Source: Climacium dendroides (Eukaryota > Streptophyta > Bryopsida > Hypnales > Climaciaceae). Taken from it: a DNA stretch of 64,000 nucleotides. Numbering within the stretch: the stretch's first letter is position 1; each line of letters starts with the position of its first letter. Under the pieces are notes generated by a model. That model was not told where the DNA came from, ran no database searches, and saw nothing but the letters and a program-made list of their open reading frames with translations. Position numbers and translations under genes: made by a program. Positions 1 to 10,960 of the stretch are shown here, in pieces. The stretch is from positions 18,209,345 to 18,273,344 of the forward strand of contig OX467089.1 in the NCBI GenBank assembly GCA_950106755.1, written 5' to 3'.

Positions 1-87
1 TATGTTTTTTTTCAATGTTGTGGGATTCAAAAATATGATTGCGAGCAGTTGCCAGTCATTCTTAGTCATATTTTTGTAGTCATAAAA

Positions 88-561
88 CACTTAAATTCTA
101 GTAGTGTAATGAAAGTAGAGTTAGCAGAGTGGGTGTCTATAGGATTGAAAAAGACACTCACAATAGAGAAAATCATAAAGGGATTTGCAGCAACTTGAAT
201 TTGGCCACTTCGACTAACAACCATGGATTTGTTCATGAGGCCTAGTATTTGTTATGTTCAAGCTATTGAAGAAGACAAAAATGATAATGTAGATGACAAA
301 AACATAAATGGAAGAGATACATAAGTGGAAGAAGATTGCATACCGGAAACACAACTTATACAACTAGTTGCACCCCAATATTTTATGGTGGCACAGACTG
401 ACAGTGAACTACCTTCCTCAAAGAATATAGATAGTGAAAGAGAGGTGACAACAAGCACAACACAAAGAAATTTGTTTTTCTCGCCTCAAGTACAACGCCC
501 TATGAGTAGGCAAGTACAATTTAGAGAGCCGCTCAGTGACTACAAAAATCCATTATCATGA
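88..561 (+). pseudogene. pogo/Tigger-like DDE transposase, C-terminal relic
   Basis: One reading frame contains VELAEWVSIGL, then KTLTIEKIIKGFAAT, a stop, and IWPL. This is the C-terminal signature of the pogo/Tigger/jerky-type DDE_1 superfamily, where a helix of type LTPxxIKxGFRATGIWPLN closes the catalytic domain. The stop at 199-201 falls at the expected Gly of 'ATG-IWPL', and a TAA at 322-324 looks like a former CAA. The frame then runs on to a TGA at 559-561 through an acidic, low-complexity tail. The catalytic Asp residues would lie left of the window, so the element is cut by the window edge as well as decayed. Family placement rests on about 40 residues. Confidence 0.6.
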
Positions 562-780
562 CCTCTGAGGACTACATCGCAGCTATGACAACTAAAGTAG
601 CAAGAAAAGAAGTTGTAGCAAGAGAGTGGGAAGAATAGAAGATCCAAGTAGAGCAACGAAAGGCACAACGAGAAGAAAAAAAGACACGTAGAAAAGTAGA
701 GAAGCTAATGCAACGCATACAAGCAAATTGAAAGAAAGCAAATCAAGAGCGGGAATGAGCAAAAAAGGCTATGGAGTGAT
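558..780 (+). pseudogene. decayed charged coiled-coil tail, possibly same element
   Basis: The frame starting MTSEDYIAAMTTKVARKE overlaps the previous frame by 4 bp (+2 shift) and encodes a Lys/Glu/Gln/Arg-rich helix (for example EQRKAQREEKKTRRKVEK). It is broken by TAG at 637-639 and by TGA codons near 729 and 757, all compatible with CAG or CGA precursors. Charged coiled-coil tails are common at the end of plant transposon proteins, so this is probably the frameshifted C-terminus of the transposase relic before it. No specific family can be named for the helix. Confidence 0.4.
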
Positions 781-2377
781 AATGGAGGAACTCCGACCTC
801 CAACAATGGTGGGGATGTGGCAATTGAGTAGCCAATAACATCAATAGAGGAGGGTTTTGGAGCATGTGGAGCAGCCCATCCCCGACCTCTATTAGTAACA
901 ACAACCTTGCTAATGGCCACCACCCACCACGTTCTAAACATGCTAGCATGGTGAAGGGGCCACAACCACTAGAGGCAGACTTTTCCTATAGTGGCAAGGG
1001 GATCACAATCCTCACTTGTTGTGGACAGACTATAATAGGTAGGGGTCTGTGCTAGTAGAGAGGGAGGTCTCTCCATCGATGACTGAACTCAAAGTAGTGT
1101 TGGCAGGCCTTGCACATTTGCCAATTTAGTGCCTACATTGATGGTTTTTTAATATCCCAAGCGTAGTATCTTCTTGTTTTTGAGGCAGATTTTGATGTTT
1201 TATCCATATAGTTCAATTCAATTTTAGGCTAGTATTGGATACATTTAGCGTAATGAAGACCTCTATAGAACTTTATTTTAGCATTCCTAGATATTGATTT
1301 TCAATGATTTTGCACTTTGAAAAAAATTCAATGACCACATGCTTGCTACTAAAACCCTTCAATTGATACCAATATTTTTCATTTCTTCTTGCTAATTTAA
1401 GCATATTATTTTCAAACTTCATTGGTTTGTTTTCATTCTCTAAAACCCATAATTTTACGATTATGGATGCTCCTACCTTACAACAAAGCTACTCTCACTG
1501 AAAAATGTCTTTTCTTCCTACTCACATACAAGTGAGAGCATCATGAAACTCACGCAAAGGCAATGTTGACTTCGGAAAACTCAAAATTCTCTACACAGCT
1601 TGGAAAAGCTCACGAGTCCTGGGATTGAGACTCGAGAAGGCGCGGATGAGAATGAGGCATCAGTCACAGCGACAGTAATTCCATCCATTCCTGAACCCCA
1701 ACGCAAAGCATACCACCTCAAATCACGGACCTTCCTTCAAATTGGCAGACTTCGAAGCTCCCATAAAATCCTCCAAATAGCAAGCTGCCAGAACAAGTTC
1801 ACACCCACCCGCCATCGCCGCTTTTAAACAAGGCAACCCCAGTTCCCGCGACACAGACTTCCCATCCCACACCAGGCACTGATGAGTCCCCGAGTCTTCC
1901 CCTTCATCACCGCTAACTTAGCCCCACTCTCATTAACTTAGCGACCAGCTTAGACATCTCATCAGTCCAAAGAAACTACTGTAAAGGCTTCCTCTAAAGC
2001 TAAGCAAGGGTTATTAGCGTCTGTCGTCGTTGTCGTCTCCTCCAGTCTCCAGTCTCCACCCTCCACCTTTGTCATCAATGCGCGCCAACCTCGGTGTTCG
2101 CCGCCACAGAAGTGCACCGTCCGTCCTCCCAGATCCGCGCCTCCCGCTTCCTCCCCCCGGCCCACATTGCGCTCTGGTTGCTTGCCTCGGGATCCCGACT
2201 ACTCTACGCGCTCTGCTGCTCCTTCACGTCCCTTAAATCAGCTCACGCTTCTGGAACTGCAAGCAGATGGTGTCTTCGTGCGCGTCCTAGGTTGGGTGAA
2301 ACAGTGCTTGGGATTGCGTCCCAGTTTTACTACCCTTGGCAACCGGAAGCTAAACCAGTGTCGGGTGTTTCAGTGCC
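781..2377. other. intergenic; probable upstream region of the receptor-like gene
   Basis: No supportable coding region. Base composition rises from AT-rich (to about 1,560) to GC-richer, C-rich on the + strand, from about 1,600 on. That fits the promoter and long 5' leader of the gene starting at 3,037. The short open frames here have no recognisable motifs. No convincing TATA box was found. Confidence 0.4.
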
Positions 2378-2655
2378 TGTGAAAGGTGCGAAGGTCGCAT
2401 TTTGGTGTGGGTGTGAAGCTGAAGTTGTGAAGGTTGCGTTTTGGTGTTGGATGTGAAGCTGGAGTTGTGAAGGTCGCATTTTGGGGTCTGTGGAGTCGAA
2501 GGTGTCAAAGTGGCATTTTGCTGTGAGTTTGAAACTGAAAGTGTGAAGGCCTCATTTGGGTGTTGGATGTGAAGCTGAAGGTGTGAAGGCCTCATTTGGG
2601 TGTTGGGTGTGAATCTGGAGGTTTGAAGGTGGCATTTTGGGGTGAGTGTGTGTTT
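2378..2655. repeat. imperfect ~40-47 bp minisatellite in the 5' leader region
   Basis: Six to seven imperfect tandem copies share the core 'gtgaaggtcgcattttggtg' followed by 'tgtgaagctg'. Unit length varies from about 40 to 47 bp because of small indels. The array ends at 'gaggtttggaaacag' near 2,660. It lies 380-660 bp upstream of the start codon at 3,037, so it could be transcribed as leader. An antisense frame across the array encodes a repetitive peptide, which is a by-product of the repeat. Confidence 0.75.
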
Positions 2656-3036
2656 GTGAGGTTTGGAAACAGGGCTGCTCTGATTTGCAGTCCTCTGGAA
2701 GGAGACTGAGTTTTGATCCGTTTCTGGACTGATTAGTGCCTTTAAGTGAAGTTCCACACTTCGGTGGTCCTCTGACCGCCGTCGCGTGATGGCGTGCGAG
2801 TGGGCAGAGGTTCGCCAATAGTAGTGGTAGAGAGTTGCGGAAAATTTGAATGTGGTGCACGAGCAGGGGGATTCTTTCGTCTGCAAGATTTCTTGAGAGA
2901 GTGCAACTGGACTGGTGCTGGAATGGTGGTCGATGCTGGTGTGTTAAGTGAAACCAACACGCTGCCAAGGATTTGCATTTTGAGGCTTGGATTTTGAGCT
3001 GAGCCGGAGCTCTCGTGTTGCGAAGCGCTGAGGTCT

Positions 3037-6000
3037 ATGGCGCGCTTTCTATTCTTGGGCGTGTGCCTTTTAGGTCTTCTTGCTTCGGCGCTTGGAGGTA
3101 AAGCTCTAGTCTCCACCCTCGTCATGTCCAAATCTGGTTACCGTTACCTTCACGTCCATTGTTGGTGGATTTGGAAAACTGGAATTTCCGTGTTCTTCTT
3201 GTCACTCACTTCCGTAACAATTATCGAATCCTACCTTGAGGTTTGTACATTTTCGGTGGACTTCGAAAAGTGTCGTTTCTCCCGTTTCCGTTACAATGTT
3301 TGGTCTTGGGTTGCATTTTTGATGTGGATTTCTGGTGTGCGGAGATTCACCCTAACGTCAGTGGTATCTGTATTCGCAATGTGTGAACCCCTGGAGGTTT
3401 GGGCAGTGTGTGAGATTACAATTCCGTTGTGAGTGTGTATATGGCGAGTAACTCCCGTGCTATCACAGATCTATACCGAGTAAATAAAATTCAGAGTTTT
3501 AGGTGTCTTTTTTGATGTGTACGGGGATTTACTCTAACGTAGTGGCAGCCGCATTCACAATGTGTGACTCCTGGAGTCTTTGCGAAGTGATAAGGAATTT
3601 CAATTTCGTTGTGAATGTGGATATGGCGAGTAACCCCAATACTTTCACAGATCGATTCCAAGTGAATAACAATGTCAGAGTCTAGGTTGTCATTTTTGAA
3701 GTGGCTTTTTGGTCTGTGGATATTCACCCTAACGTCAGTGGTAGCCGCATTCATAATGTGTGAATTCCTGGAGGCTCTGGAAACTGGGTTTCCAATTCAG
3801 TTGCAAATGTTGATATGGCGAGTACTTAACTCCCATGCTTTCACAGATCAATACCAAGTCAACATCGACTGCGGCGGCTACCACAACTTCACCAACAACA
3901 TCAATCAAACATGGTTAGCTGACAATTTCTTCTCGGGCGGCTTCCCCGCGAACGTCACCACCCTCCAGAACTTCCCTCGCGACCAAGAGCGCAGCCTGCG
4001 CTTCTTCCCCATTGCGCAAGGCAAGAAGAACTGCTACGAGATCGGAGTGCCTGTGGGCCGCTACATGATTCAGATGTTCTTCGCCTACAACAACTACGAC
4101 AATCTCAGCCATTCCCCTAGCTTCGACGTCTCCGTGGAAGGGACGGTCGTGTTCAGCTGGCGGTACCCTTGGCAGGACGACGTCGACAACTTCGGCGCAT
4201 ATTCGGATCTCGTCGCATTTATTCATGACGGATCGGCTACTATTTGCTTCTACAGTATTGGCACTGACGCACCGGTTATTGGATCGTTGGAGCTGCTGCA
4301 AGTTGATGACTACATGTATCAGGCGAATTCCACGGGACAGAATGTTATAGTGGCGGACTATGGGAGGATCACTGCAGGTGGGGATTTTGGATTGTTTTCT
4401 CCATTTTCAATTCTGACTCCTAGAATTAGGTTGCGGCTACGAATTCTCGCGGATCTTGCATCCTTTTCTGTTATTCCCTGAAGGCTTGTTGCTAGACCCC
4501 GAAAATCTTAGTAGTAGGCTATGATCGAGTCACTACTGATGGGGATTCCATTTGGGGGGCTATTTTGAGCAAAAATTTGCTTAGAGCTACGCTTTCTGGC
4601 TATATCTGCATCATTTTCTGTTGCTTTCCTCCTTCGATTCCTAGTAGCCTTGTAGCTAGACCCAAAACTTGTTGAAATCTGGCAATAAAGAGAGCCCTTG
4701 CTGCAGGTAATGCGCCGTTCGGTCCCGGGTTTGATAACGTGACGGACCTCGGAGGTCGCTCCTGGGAAATGGACGAAATTTACACCAACAACTTGAAGAC
4801 GTTTTTAACAACGAACGCGAGTATAACCGGATCCGATGCCGCGCCCAATTTCTGGCCTGGGAGGCTGTACCAGTCGTGTCGGTACACAATGCAGCCCGGG
4901 ATGCCTGTGATCTACAACTACCTTGTGGATGCCAAACTTGACTATCAAGTGTGGTTCCACTTGGCGGAGATTGATCCGAACGTGACAGCCGCAGGGCAAC
5001 GCGTGTTCAGCGTGTCCGTGAATGATGTGATGGTCCTCAGTGGGCTGGATCTGTTCCAGCGAGTGGGACACAACACGGCGTTCGACTTCTTGTACACCGT
5101 TCGAAACTTGACGGGCGGGAACCTGGTGATCTCGTTTCATGCGGAAACTGGAAGTCCCTTGGTCTGTGGACTTGAAGTTCTGGCGATCTTGCAGGCGAAT
5201 ATTGCTACTAATGTTACTGAAGGTTAGTCTTACATCCTCTACTTCTTTCTCGTAAATTCGTAACACTCTTCGCCTTCCAATCTGGTAACTAAACCCATTC
5301 CTGAGACTATCAGATGTTTGGGTTTTTTTTTCTCTTAGTAGGATAGAATTTTTTTTATGTGAGTCTTGTCCTCAATGCACTAGATTACGCAACATCTGGA
5401 TATTTTTTAAGGTCTGATTTTGGAAGCTTTGTTCATACGGTGGGTGAACGAATAGAGTTGATTATTTTATGGGCTGACATTTGATGATTGTATGATACAG
5501 CTGCGGCTATGCATACATTGAAAAAAGCATTGAACGTACCGGAACGGATGGGCTGGAACGGAGATCCCTGTGCGCCCACGGAGTGGGATGCGTGGGATGG
5601 GATTACTTGCAACTTGGCAGCTGATGGTTCTGCTCTCGTTATTACTCACATGTGAGTTTTTGTATTGCTGGCCTGGTCTAGTCTACTCGACGACAATTTC
5701 TCTATAGCTTGAGATAGACTTCTAATAGTGCTTATACCAAAAGAAAATCATTTGCAAGCATACGGTTTTTTCTGTTTTCTGTACTAATTATTTGGGTGTA
5801 ACTTGTTTTGCAGGGATATTTCCAATCAAGGGCTGATAGGCACACTCCCGCCCCAGATTACTGACCTCTCCCACTTGATAACATTGTAAGTATTGCACTG
5901 TTTATCTGCCTTTTATCTTCGACCTCTCTTGTGTTTAGGGTTCATGAGACTTGCATTTGTCATAATTCTGTAGCTTCTAGCAAAAGACTGAACCCCCAGA

Positions 6001-7921
6001 GTACTGATCCTAATAGGAGAAGGTCCACTTTGAAAGCTAATATTGTAGCTTCTAAACATGTTTAAAAATATCAGTTGTGATTACTTCCTTCTGTGGGTGC
6101 ATTTTGTTGCCGTTCTTAAGGTTCAATAAATGATTCATTTTGACTTGTCTCGATATGGAAGCGGACACATTTGGCCATTTGGACCCTGAAGGGTTAACCC
6201 TTTGTGCTTAATATTGGGTCAAGAAGATGGCTAGTTCTATGTAACTGGGATAGTGGTGTTAAGTGGCATATTATATTTCACTTCTATGCTGCAAGAAGAG
6301 TTTCGGTTATTTCTAAGCATTGCCTGTCGGTTTTCCAATGCAGAAATGCGAGCAGTAACCAGATTTCTGGTACCCTCCCTGATACCTTGGGAGCGAGCAA
6401 CTTGGTTTCTTTGTAAGTGTTTACTACTCCCATGTAACGCTAGTTATCGCTCATATGTCTTCAGAGGCTTGCATCTGTATTAAGTGAGATTTTTTGCTTC
6501 TATTTCTGAAGATAAAACTACTGTTTTTACAGAGACTTATCTTTCAACGCTCTTGAAGGTCCCATCCCTCTCAGCCTCGGCTCTCCCCGAATGAATCACT
6601 TGTAAGTACCCCTCGCCCTCAACGGAATTGCAACTTTTCTTAGCAGTTTAGACTTTTCAGAGGACAACAGCTCTTTTCATACACAGTGACTTGTCTGTAG
6701 TCATGTGCTGCATTTTTTTTTTTTTTTTTTTTTTTTGTGTGCGTGTGTGAATTGTTTCAGTTTCTTACGTAAACTCTGCCGATTGTAATGGGAGTTATTT
6801 ACCTACTGTTAGGAACTTAATACATGAGTCTTGACCCTGATGTTTAATTTTGGTTTTCCAATTGTGCAGACGGCTAGACGACAACCACTTGTCTGGTCCA
6901 GTGCCAGAGTCCGTGTACGCAATTGGGGTTCACGGTGGCTACATCAACTTGGCAGGAAACCAAGGTCTCTGTGGAGTGCCGTCCCTGCCCGATTGCCCGT
7001 ATAAATGGAAAAAGGGAGGCATGTCTCCTGCAGCCAAAGCCGTGTTAGTGATAGGAGTGCTCATCCTTGCGGCCATACTCGCATATGCGGCTTTTTACTA
7101 CATCCAACGAAGAAATGCTCAGGAGGACTACAATTTCAACCTGCCCCATCAGCTCGTTGGTATGTCTCTGGACAATGTCATCAGGCGTCCGTATGAGCAT
7201 CTATGATATCATTAGTCTCTTGATTATCTAGGCCTGTCTTTGACGAGGTGTCACAATTTTGACCATTTCGGAATTAATCAATTATTTTCTACAGTACTTC
7301 TAATATTTAGATTCGCAGTATTCGTTGATTGTGTACTGCTTTGCACGTAATTTGTGGCTTGAGTTTTTAAGCTCATTCTCTGTTATGTGTTCGTGTTAGG
7401 CCACTGTTTCCATGCCTCTATCTGTCTGTCCGTCTGTCTGTATGTCTCCCCTTCGATGAAGCTTCGATCTATAAGTGTGTAGCTGCTTGAATTGAATTGG
7501 TGTAATGGTTATGCTTTTCTACCACCATGGGAGTTATGCAGCAGACAATTTATTGCTCTTGCTGATTCATTGTCAGTTTATTCACCACTCTGTGTTGACT
7601 GGATATTGCTAAGATAGAAGTTCATGTAGGCAATTGGATATGTGGATGCTCCCCTGTATTTTGTTTTTCTAGTTTTGTATTTTGTAAACTTCATATTTCC
7701 TCTGTACTTGGCTTCCAACGTAGTGTTAGAAGAGATACATATCAGCAATAGCGTAGGGTGTTTGTGTACTGATGTGGATTTGTCGTGTTGGATCAGAGAG
7801 GACGAAGTGGTATCAACAACACAAGATGACCAAGCAGGCGGATCCTGAGGGAGTGTCCATGATTCAGCAGAGCATTCCCAGCAGATTTGGATTCTCTTCC
7901 AACATAGCTGCGAAAGAATAA
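3037..7921 (+). CDS. malectin-like/LRR receptor-like protein without kinase (RLP4-like)
   Basis: Nine exons: 3037-3097, 3847-4377, 4707-5222, 5501-5651, 5814-5885, 6344-6412, 6533-6601, 6870-7159, 7797-7921. Every junction is GT...AG and phases match, giving 627 residues. The order is: signal peptide (MARFLFLGVCLLGLLASALG); malectin-like ectodomain from about residue 22 to 365 (YQVNIDCGG start, second half GRLYQS...VWFHLAEID); an LRR N-cap with GWNGDPC at 387-393; LRRs at about 418-500, each 23-24-residue LRR unit being one exon; NQGLCGVP; one membrane helix at about 547-567; and a short cytosolic tail. There is no kinase, as in plant RLP4 and the related 'di-glucose binding, LRR' proteins, which are of similar length. 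Such proteins sit at the cell surface and are thought to sense or bind wall carbohydrate. The last exon is inferred from the strong donor TTG/GTATGT and a basic KWYQQHK segment like the family's C-terminal tail. If that intron is retained, the protein ends at 7206 with 601 residues. Confidence 0.9.
3313..3865 (+). repeat. three tandem ~185-bp copies spanning intron 1 end and exon 2 start
   Basis: Copies begin near 3313, 3504 and 3689 with 'catttttgatgtgg'-type sequence. They continue through 'ttcaccctaacgtcagtggt' and end past an acceptor-like 'cacag' (AG at 3467-3468, 3649-3650 and 3845-3846). After the AG, copy 1 reads 'atctataccgagtaaata', copy 2 'atcgattccaagtgaata', and copy 3 'atcaataccaagtcaaca'. 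Only copy 3 continues as the malectin-like coding sequence. The first two are therefore decoy copies of the acceptor and of the first ~20 nt of exon 2. Confidence 0.85.
6713..6736. repeat. poly(T) tract inside an intron
   Basis: An uninterrupted run of 24 T followed by 'gtgtgcgtgtgtg'. It lies in the intron before exon 8 of the receptor-like gene, about 130 bp from the acceptor. It is either a simple-sequence expansion or the poly(A) of a retroposed sequence on the minus strand; no body of such an insert is recognisable. Confidence 0.8.
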
Positions 7922-8567
7922 ACTCCATCGAATTATTATTATTTTGCGACGGGTGATTATGCAGCTGTGGACACACTATGAACTCGTGGTATTTATTTAT
8001 CCAGGGTTTAGTAGTTAGGTGCTGTTGGGCAGCCTTTTCATAGGGTGAAGAGATGCTACAAAAGTGGTTTTGCTTTGGCAGGTGTCCTCCCCTTTCTCTT
8101 AGTTCAGCTCCTCGTCTTTTTGTGGCTTGCAAGGATTGTGCGTCCACTTTTACTTTTATTCTAAAGTCGATTACTACTTTAGAACATCATCCGCAGTGTG
8201 AGACCAGTCTTTGTCCCTTGGATTCTGTTCTTGAGCCTGTTTAGAATAACCTTTTCTGCTTGCAGTATTTCTCCTCTAGCCAGCTGTAATTGTATATTAC
8301 GGTAATATTATCGTGTTGACATGGTAGCGTAGTCGTCGTAACAGAAGTTAGATAGAAGTGACGCCGCTGGCTTAGCCTTGTTTGTTCATTTCTGCAGGAT
8401 ATTCAATGCAACTCTTTCCTGTTTCTGCGTGCTTCTCTCCTCGGAACAGTTTGAAGTCATTACCTTTATTGGTATTCACCTCAGAAGCCAAGCCTCAACC
8501 TCAAAGAACGTGTAAGTCACTGTTTCAAACTACTGTAGTGCTCACAATGTTGGAAATCAACACTTCA

Positions 8568-10330
8568 CTAGTCCTGTCTCCTACCTACTTTTTTCCTGTT
8601 CATGTAACCTTTCAGTAAAGTTTTAAGCAACCGAAAGTAATCTTCCTCGCAGAATCCATCGTCACTCTCACACTCCCCACTACTGCTCGAACTAGACTCC
8701 AGCCTAACACTCTCACCTACAGCTTCCGTATCCACATTGCCACTCCCAGACCCCGAGTTTCCTTCACCTGCTTGTTGCAAGTCGCACGCTACAACTCCTT
8801 CCACATTACAATCTCCCGAACAATCTCCACTGGAGTTCTCCGTAAACGGCAAATCTTCCAAGTTGCTATTCTCCCAAAGCTGCAACAACGACGCAGAAAT
8901 CTCAGGTCTCCTACATGGACTGTAACTTCCTCGCCCTCCCAAAGTCCTCCGTGACTTCGCAGCAGCTTGCACATGATTCCTTACTGGAGAACACATCTGC
9001 TCCACATGCTCCTCATCAGAATTGAAGAGCCTGGATCGTCGAGATTCCTCACTCTTGGTTACTGCACCTGCTTGGCGTTTTACTACGTGGGGAGACACTG
9101 ATGCCACGGGCTTTACTTTGAGATGTGGTGCTGGCAGTGGCAAAGGATGCGTAGGATGTGTGGGATGCCTGGGATGTGTGGAGCTGTGGTGGGTGTGAGG
9201 GCGTGTGTGCGGATGGACTGCGTGTTGTTGGAAAGCTCTTTTTTCTTGGGAAGTCCATTCCTGGTCGATGAATTCGGAGAGGCTGTCGACGACGTGAAGC
9301 TCCTCGTCGATGGCGTCGTTGGCGAGCTGGTCTGCGCGGAGGTTGTCCTCGCGCGAGATGCGCTCTAAGAAGAGAGCGCGGAAGTCTTTGGAGAGGGTGA
9401 GCACTTTGCGTTGGTAGTCGACTAAGCGGTCGTCTTGCACGCTGCAGTGGCCCACGACCTGCACACCAGGCTCTTGAGATGCATCCGTTTTCAACTGTCC
9501 CTTCTCATGCTCTTACCATACCTGAGCTCGTGCTCTTACCATACCTGAGCTCGTGCACTTTCATGGACTTAACCAGCATGTGGTAGTATGACTTATAATT
9601 GCGTAAGAAATACAACTTCCCACTTTAAAAACAAGATTCGTATCCAAATTTTGATACATGTAGAATGCACCTATTCATCTAGGAATTTGATCATTTTTGG
9701 TTGGCTACCATGGACTTTGAGGACAGAAAGTGTCCAATGAATGACTCTCAAGAAAGTTGTAGAATACACCTTTTCATAAAGGAATTGGATAATTTTGTTT
9801 GATTGCCTTGGATGATGAAGACTACAAGTGCCTAATGAATGACTTTCAAAAAAATCATAGAAACCAAGAATGCACCTATTCATTTGGAAATTTGATAATT
9901 TTTTACCAATTCTACTTTTTTGATAGAGCCATGTGCTTCTAAAGGTCAAAGCAATGGCAAGAGCAAAGGGTGTTGACTTCTAACATACTAAGGGAAGCCA
10001 AGGTTAAAAGCAAATTGGACTTACTTGGCTGTGGATGAGTCGAGAATCGCCCTTCACAAGTAAAAACTCTACTCCCAAAGAGAGGGCTTTCTTCAATCCA
10101 GCAATGAGTGCTTTGTACTTGGCCACCCGAGAGGAGACACCAGGCCCCACCAACTTCTTGAGCTCCACCACGGTGTGGCCACGACCGTTCTTGAGTACGG
10201 CACCGATGCCAGCAAGGGTGTTAGGGTTCTCACTATCGCGAGTGGCTCCATCAAAATATAAGATCCATGGAGATTGTGGTTGAGGTCGGACCGCCATCCT
10301 ATTCCGCTCGAAGAAACGCATGTCATGCAT
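8568..10330 (-). CDS. RNase H domain protein with long C-terminal tail; catalytic Glu replaced
   Basis: Two exons on the minus strand: up to 10330 down to 10025, and 9458 to 8568. The intron 9459-10024 has a perfect CAA/GTAAGT donor and a TGTGCAG acceptor and joins GDSRLIHSQ to VVGHCSVQDD exactly inside an RNase H fold. Fold landmarks are ILYFDGA (first Asp), AGIGAVL, ALIAGLKKAL, LLVKGDSR (Asp) and REDNLRADQLAND (last Asp). The position normally Glu in 'AEYKALIAGL' is Lys here (VAKYKAL, codon AAG), so hydrolysis of RNA/DNA hybrids is doubtful. A ~250-residue tail follows, with a His/Pro/Thr stretch (PTHPTHPLPLP), Ser-rich patches and SDDGFCEEDY. The start is uncertain: ATG 10330 gives 398 residues, but the frame is open to 10403 and an upstream exon is possible. 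Convergent with the receptor-like gene (647 bp between stop codons). It could be a host gene or a retroelement-derived domain. Confidence 0.75.
9655..9930. repeat. tandem ~110-bp repeat within the RNase H intron
   Basis: Two full copies and one partial copy of a unit containing 'gcacctattcat', 'ggaatttgatcattttt', 'ttgaggacagaaagtg' and 'ccaatgaatgactctcaa' (starts near 9661, 9771 and 9890). A separate 27-bp direct duplication of 'ctcttaccatacctgagctc' lies at about 9509-9560. Both sit between the two exons of the minus-strand gene and enlarge the intron to 566 bp. Confidence 0.7.
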
Positions 10331-10379
10331 CAAGTCTCTTGGCACACCCACTTCCACCGTTGTATAGAAACTAAGCTTT

Positions 10380-10960
10380 TCTACCGTCTCTTTTGCAATT
10401 TATGATTTCATTTTTTACCTTTATAATTTTACAACATTTTTCTTTAGACATTGAAGGTGAATATGCTTATCTATTACAAATGTTGAGATATACTCAAATT
10501 TCTTTAGATTATGACTCCTAAAGCCTATTCCACTACAGTGAAAAATCTATGCATTTTAGAAGTCTCTTTTGAATTTTATGCTTCATTTTTTGCCCCTACA
10601 ATTACACAATGTACTTCTTTAGACATTGAAACTTTGTTGTATCATTAATTTGTATTCTTTAGCTATTGAAGCATTGCACCCATATCTATTACAAATGTTG
10701 AAATATATTTGAATATCTCCAAAATATATTCTTTAAATTCCATTCAACCACAACATGAAATCTAATATGCTTTTCTATAATCTCTTCTTGCATTTTATGA
10801 TACCATTTCCCCTCCATTTGTACTACATCTTTCAAACATTGAAGAATTTCACCTTTTTTCCATTGCATCTATATGCAATTTTGTAGCTATTGAAGCATTG
10901 CACTTATTCTACAACAATTGTTAAGATATACTCATTGAATCTCTTTAAATATTAACTTTT
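10380..10960. repeat. degenerate ~180-220 bp tandem repeat, AT-rich
   Basis: Three diverged copies carry the same order of landmarks: 'ttttgcaatttatgatttca' at about 10391, 10567 and 10787, then a 'cattgaagcattgcac'-type segment, then 'atctattacaaatgttgaga'. No coding content. The block lies directly upstream of the RNase H gene and so occupies where its promoter would be. Confidence 0.55.

Noticed and set aside
2350..2886. 178-residue antisense frame across the minisatellite
   Set aside because: It consists of repeat-derived NTQMRPSHLQLH-type peptides and lies opposite the leader of the receptor-like gene; no domain and no splice or start context.
3672..4481. Single-exon protein of 269 residues starting at 3672
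   Set aside because: It reads through the end of intron 1 and past the donor at 4378; the family domain starts exactly at the 3847 acceptor and resumes at 4707.
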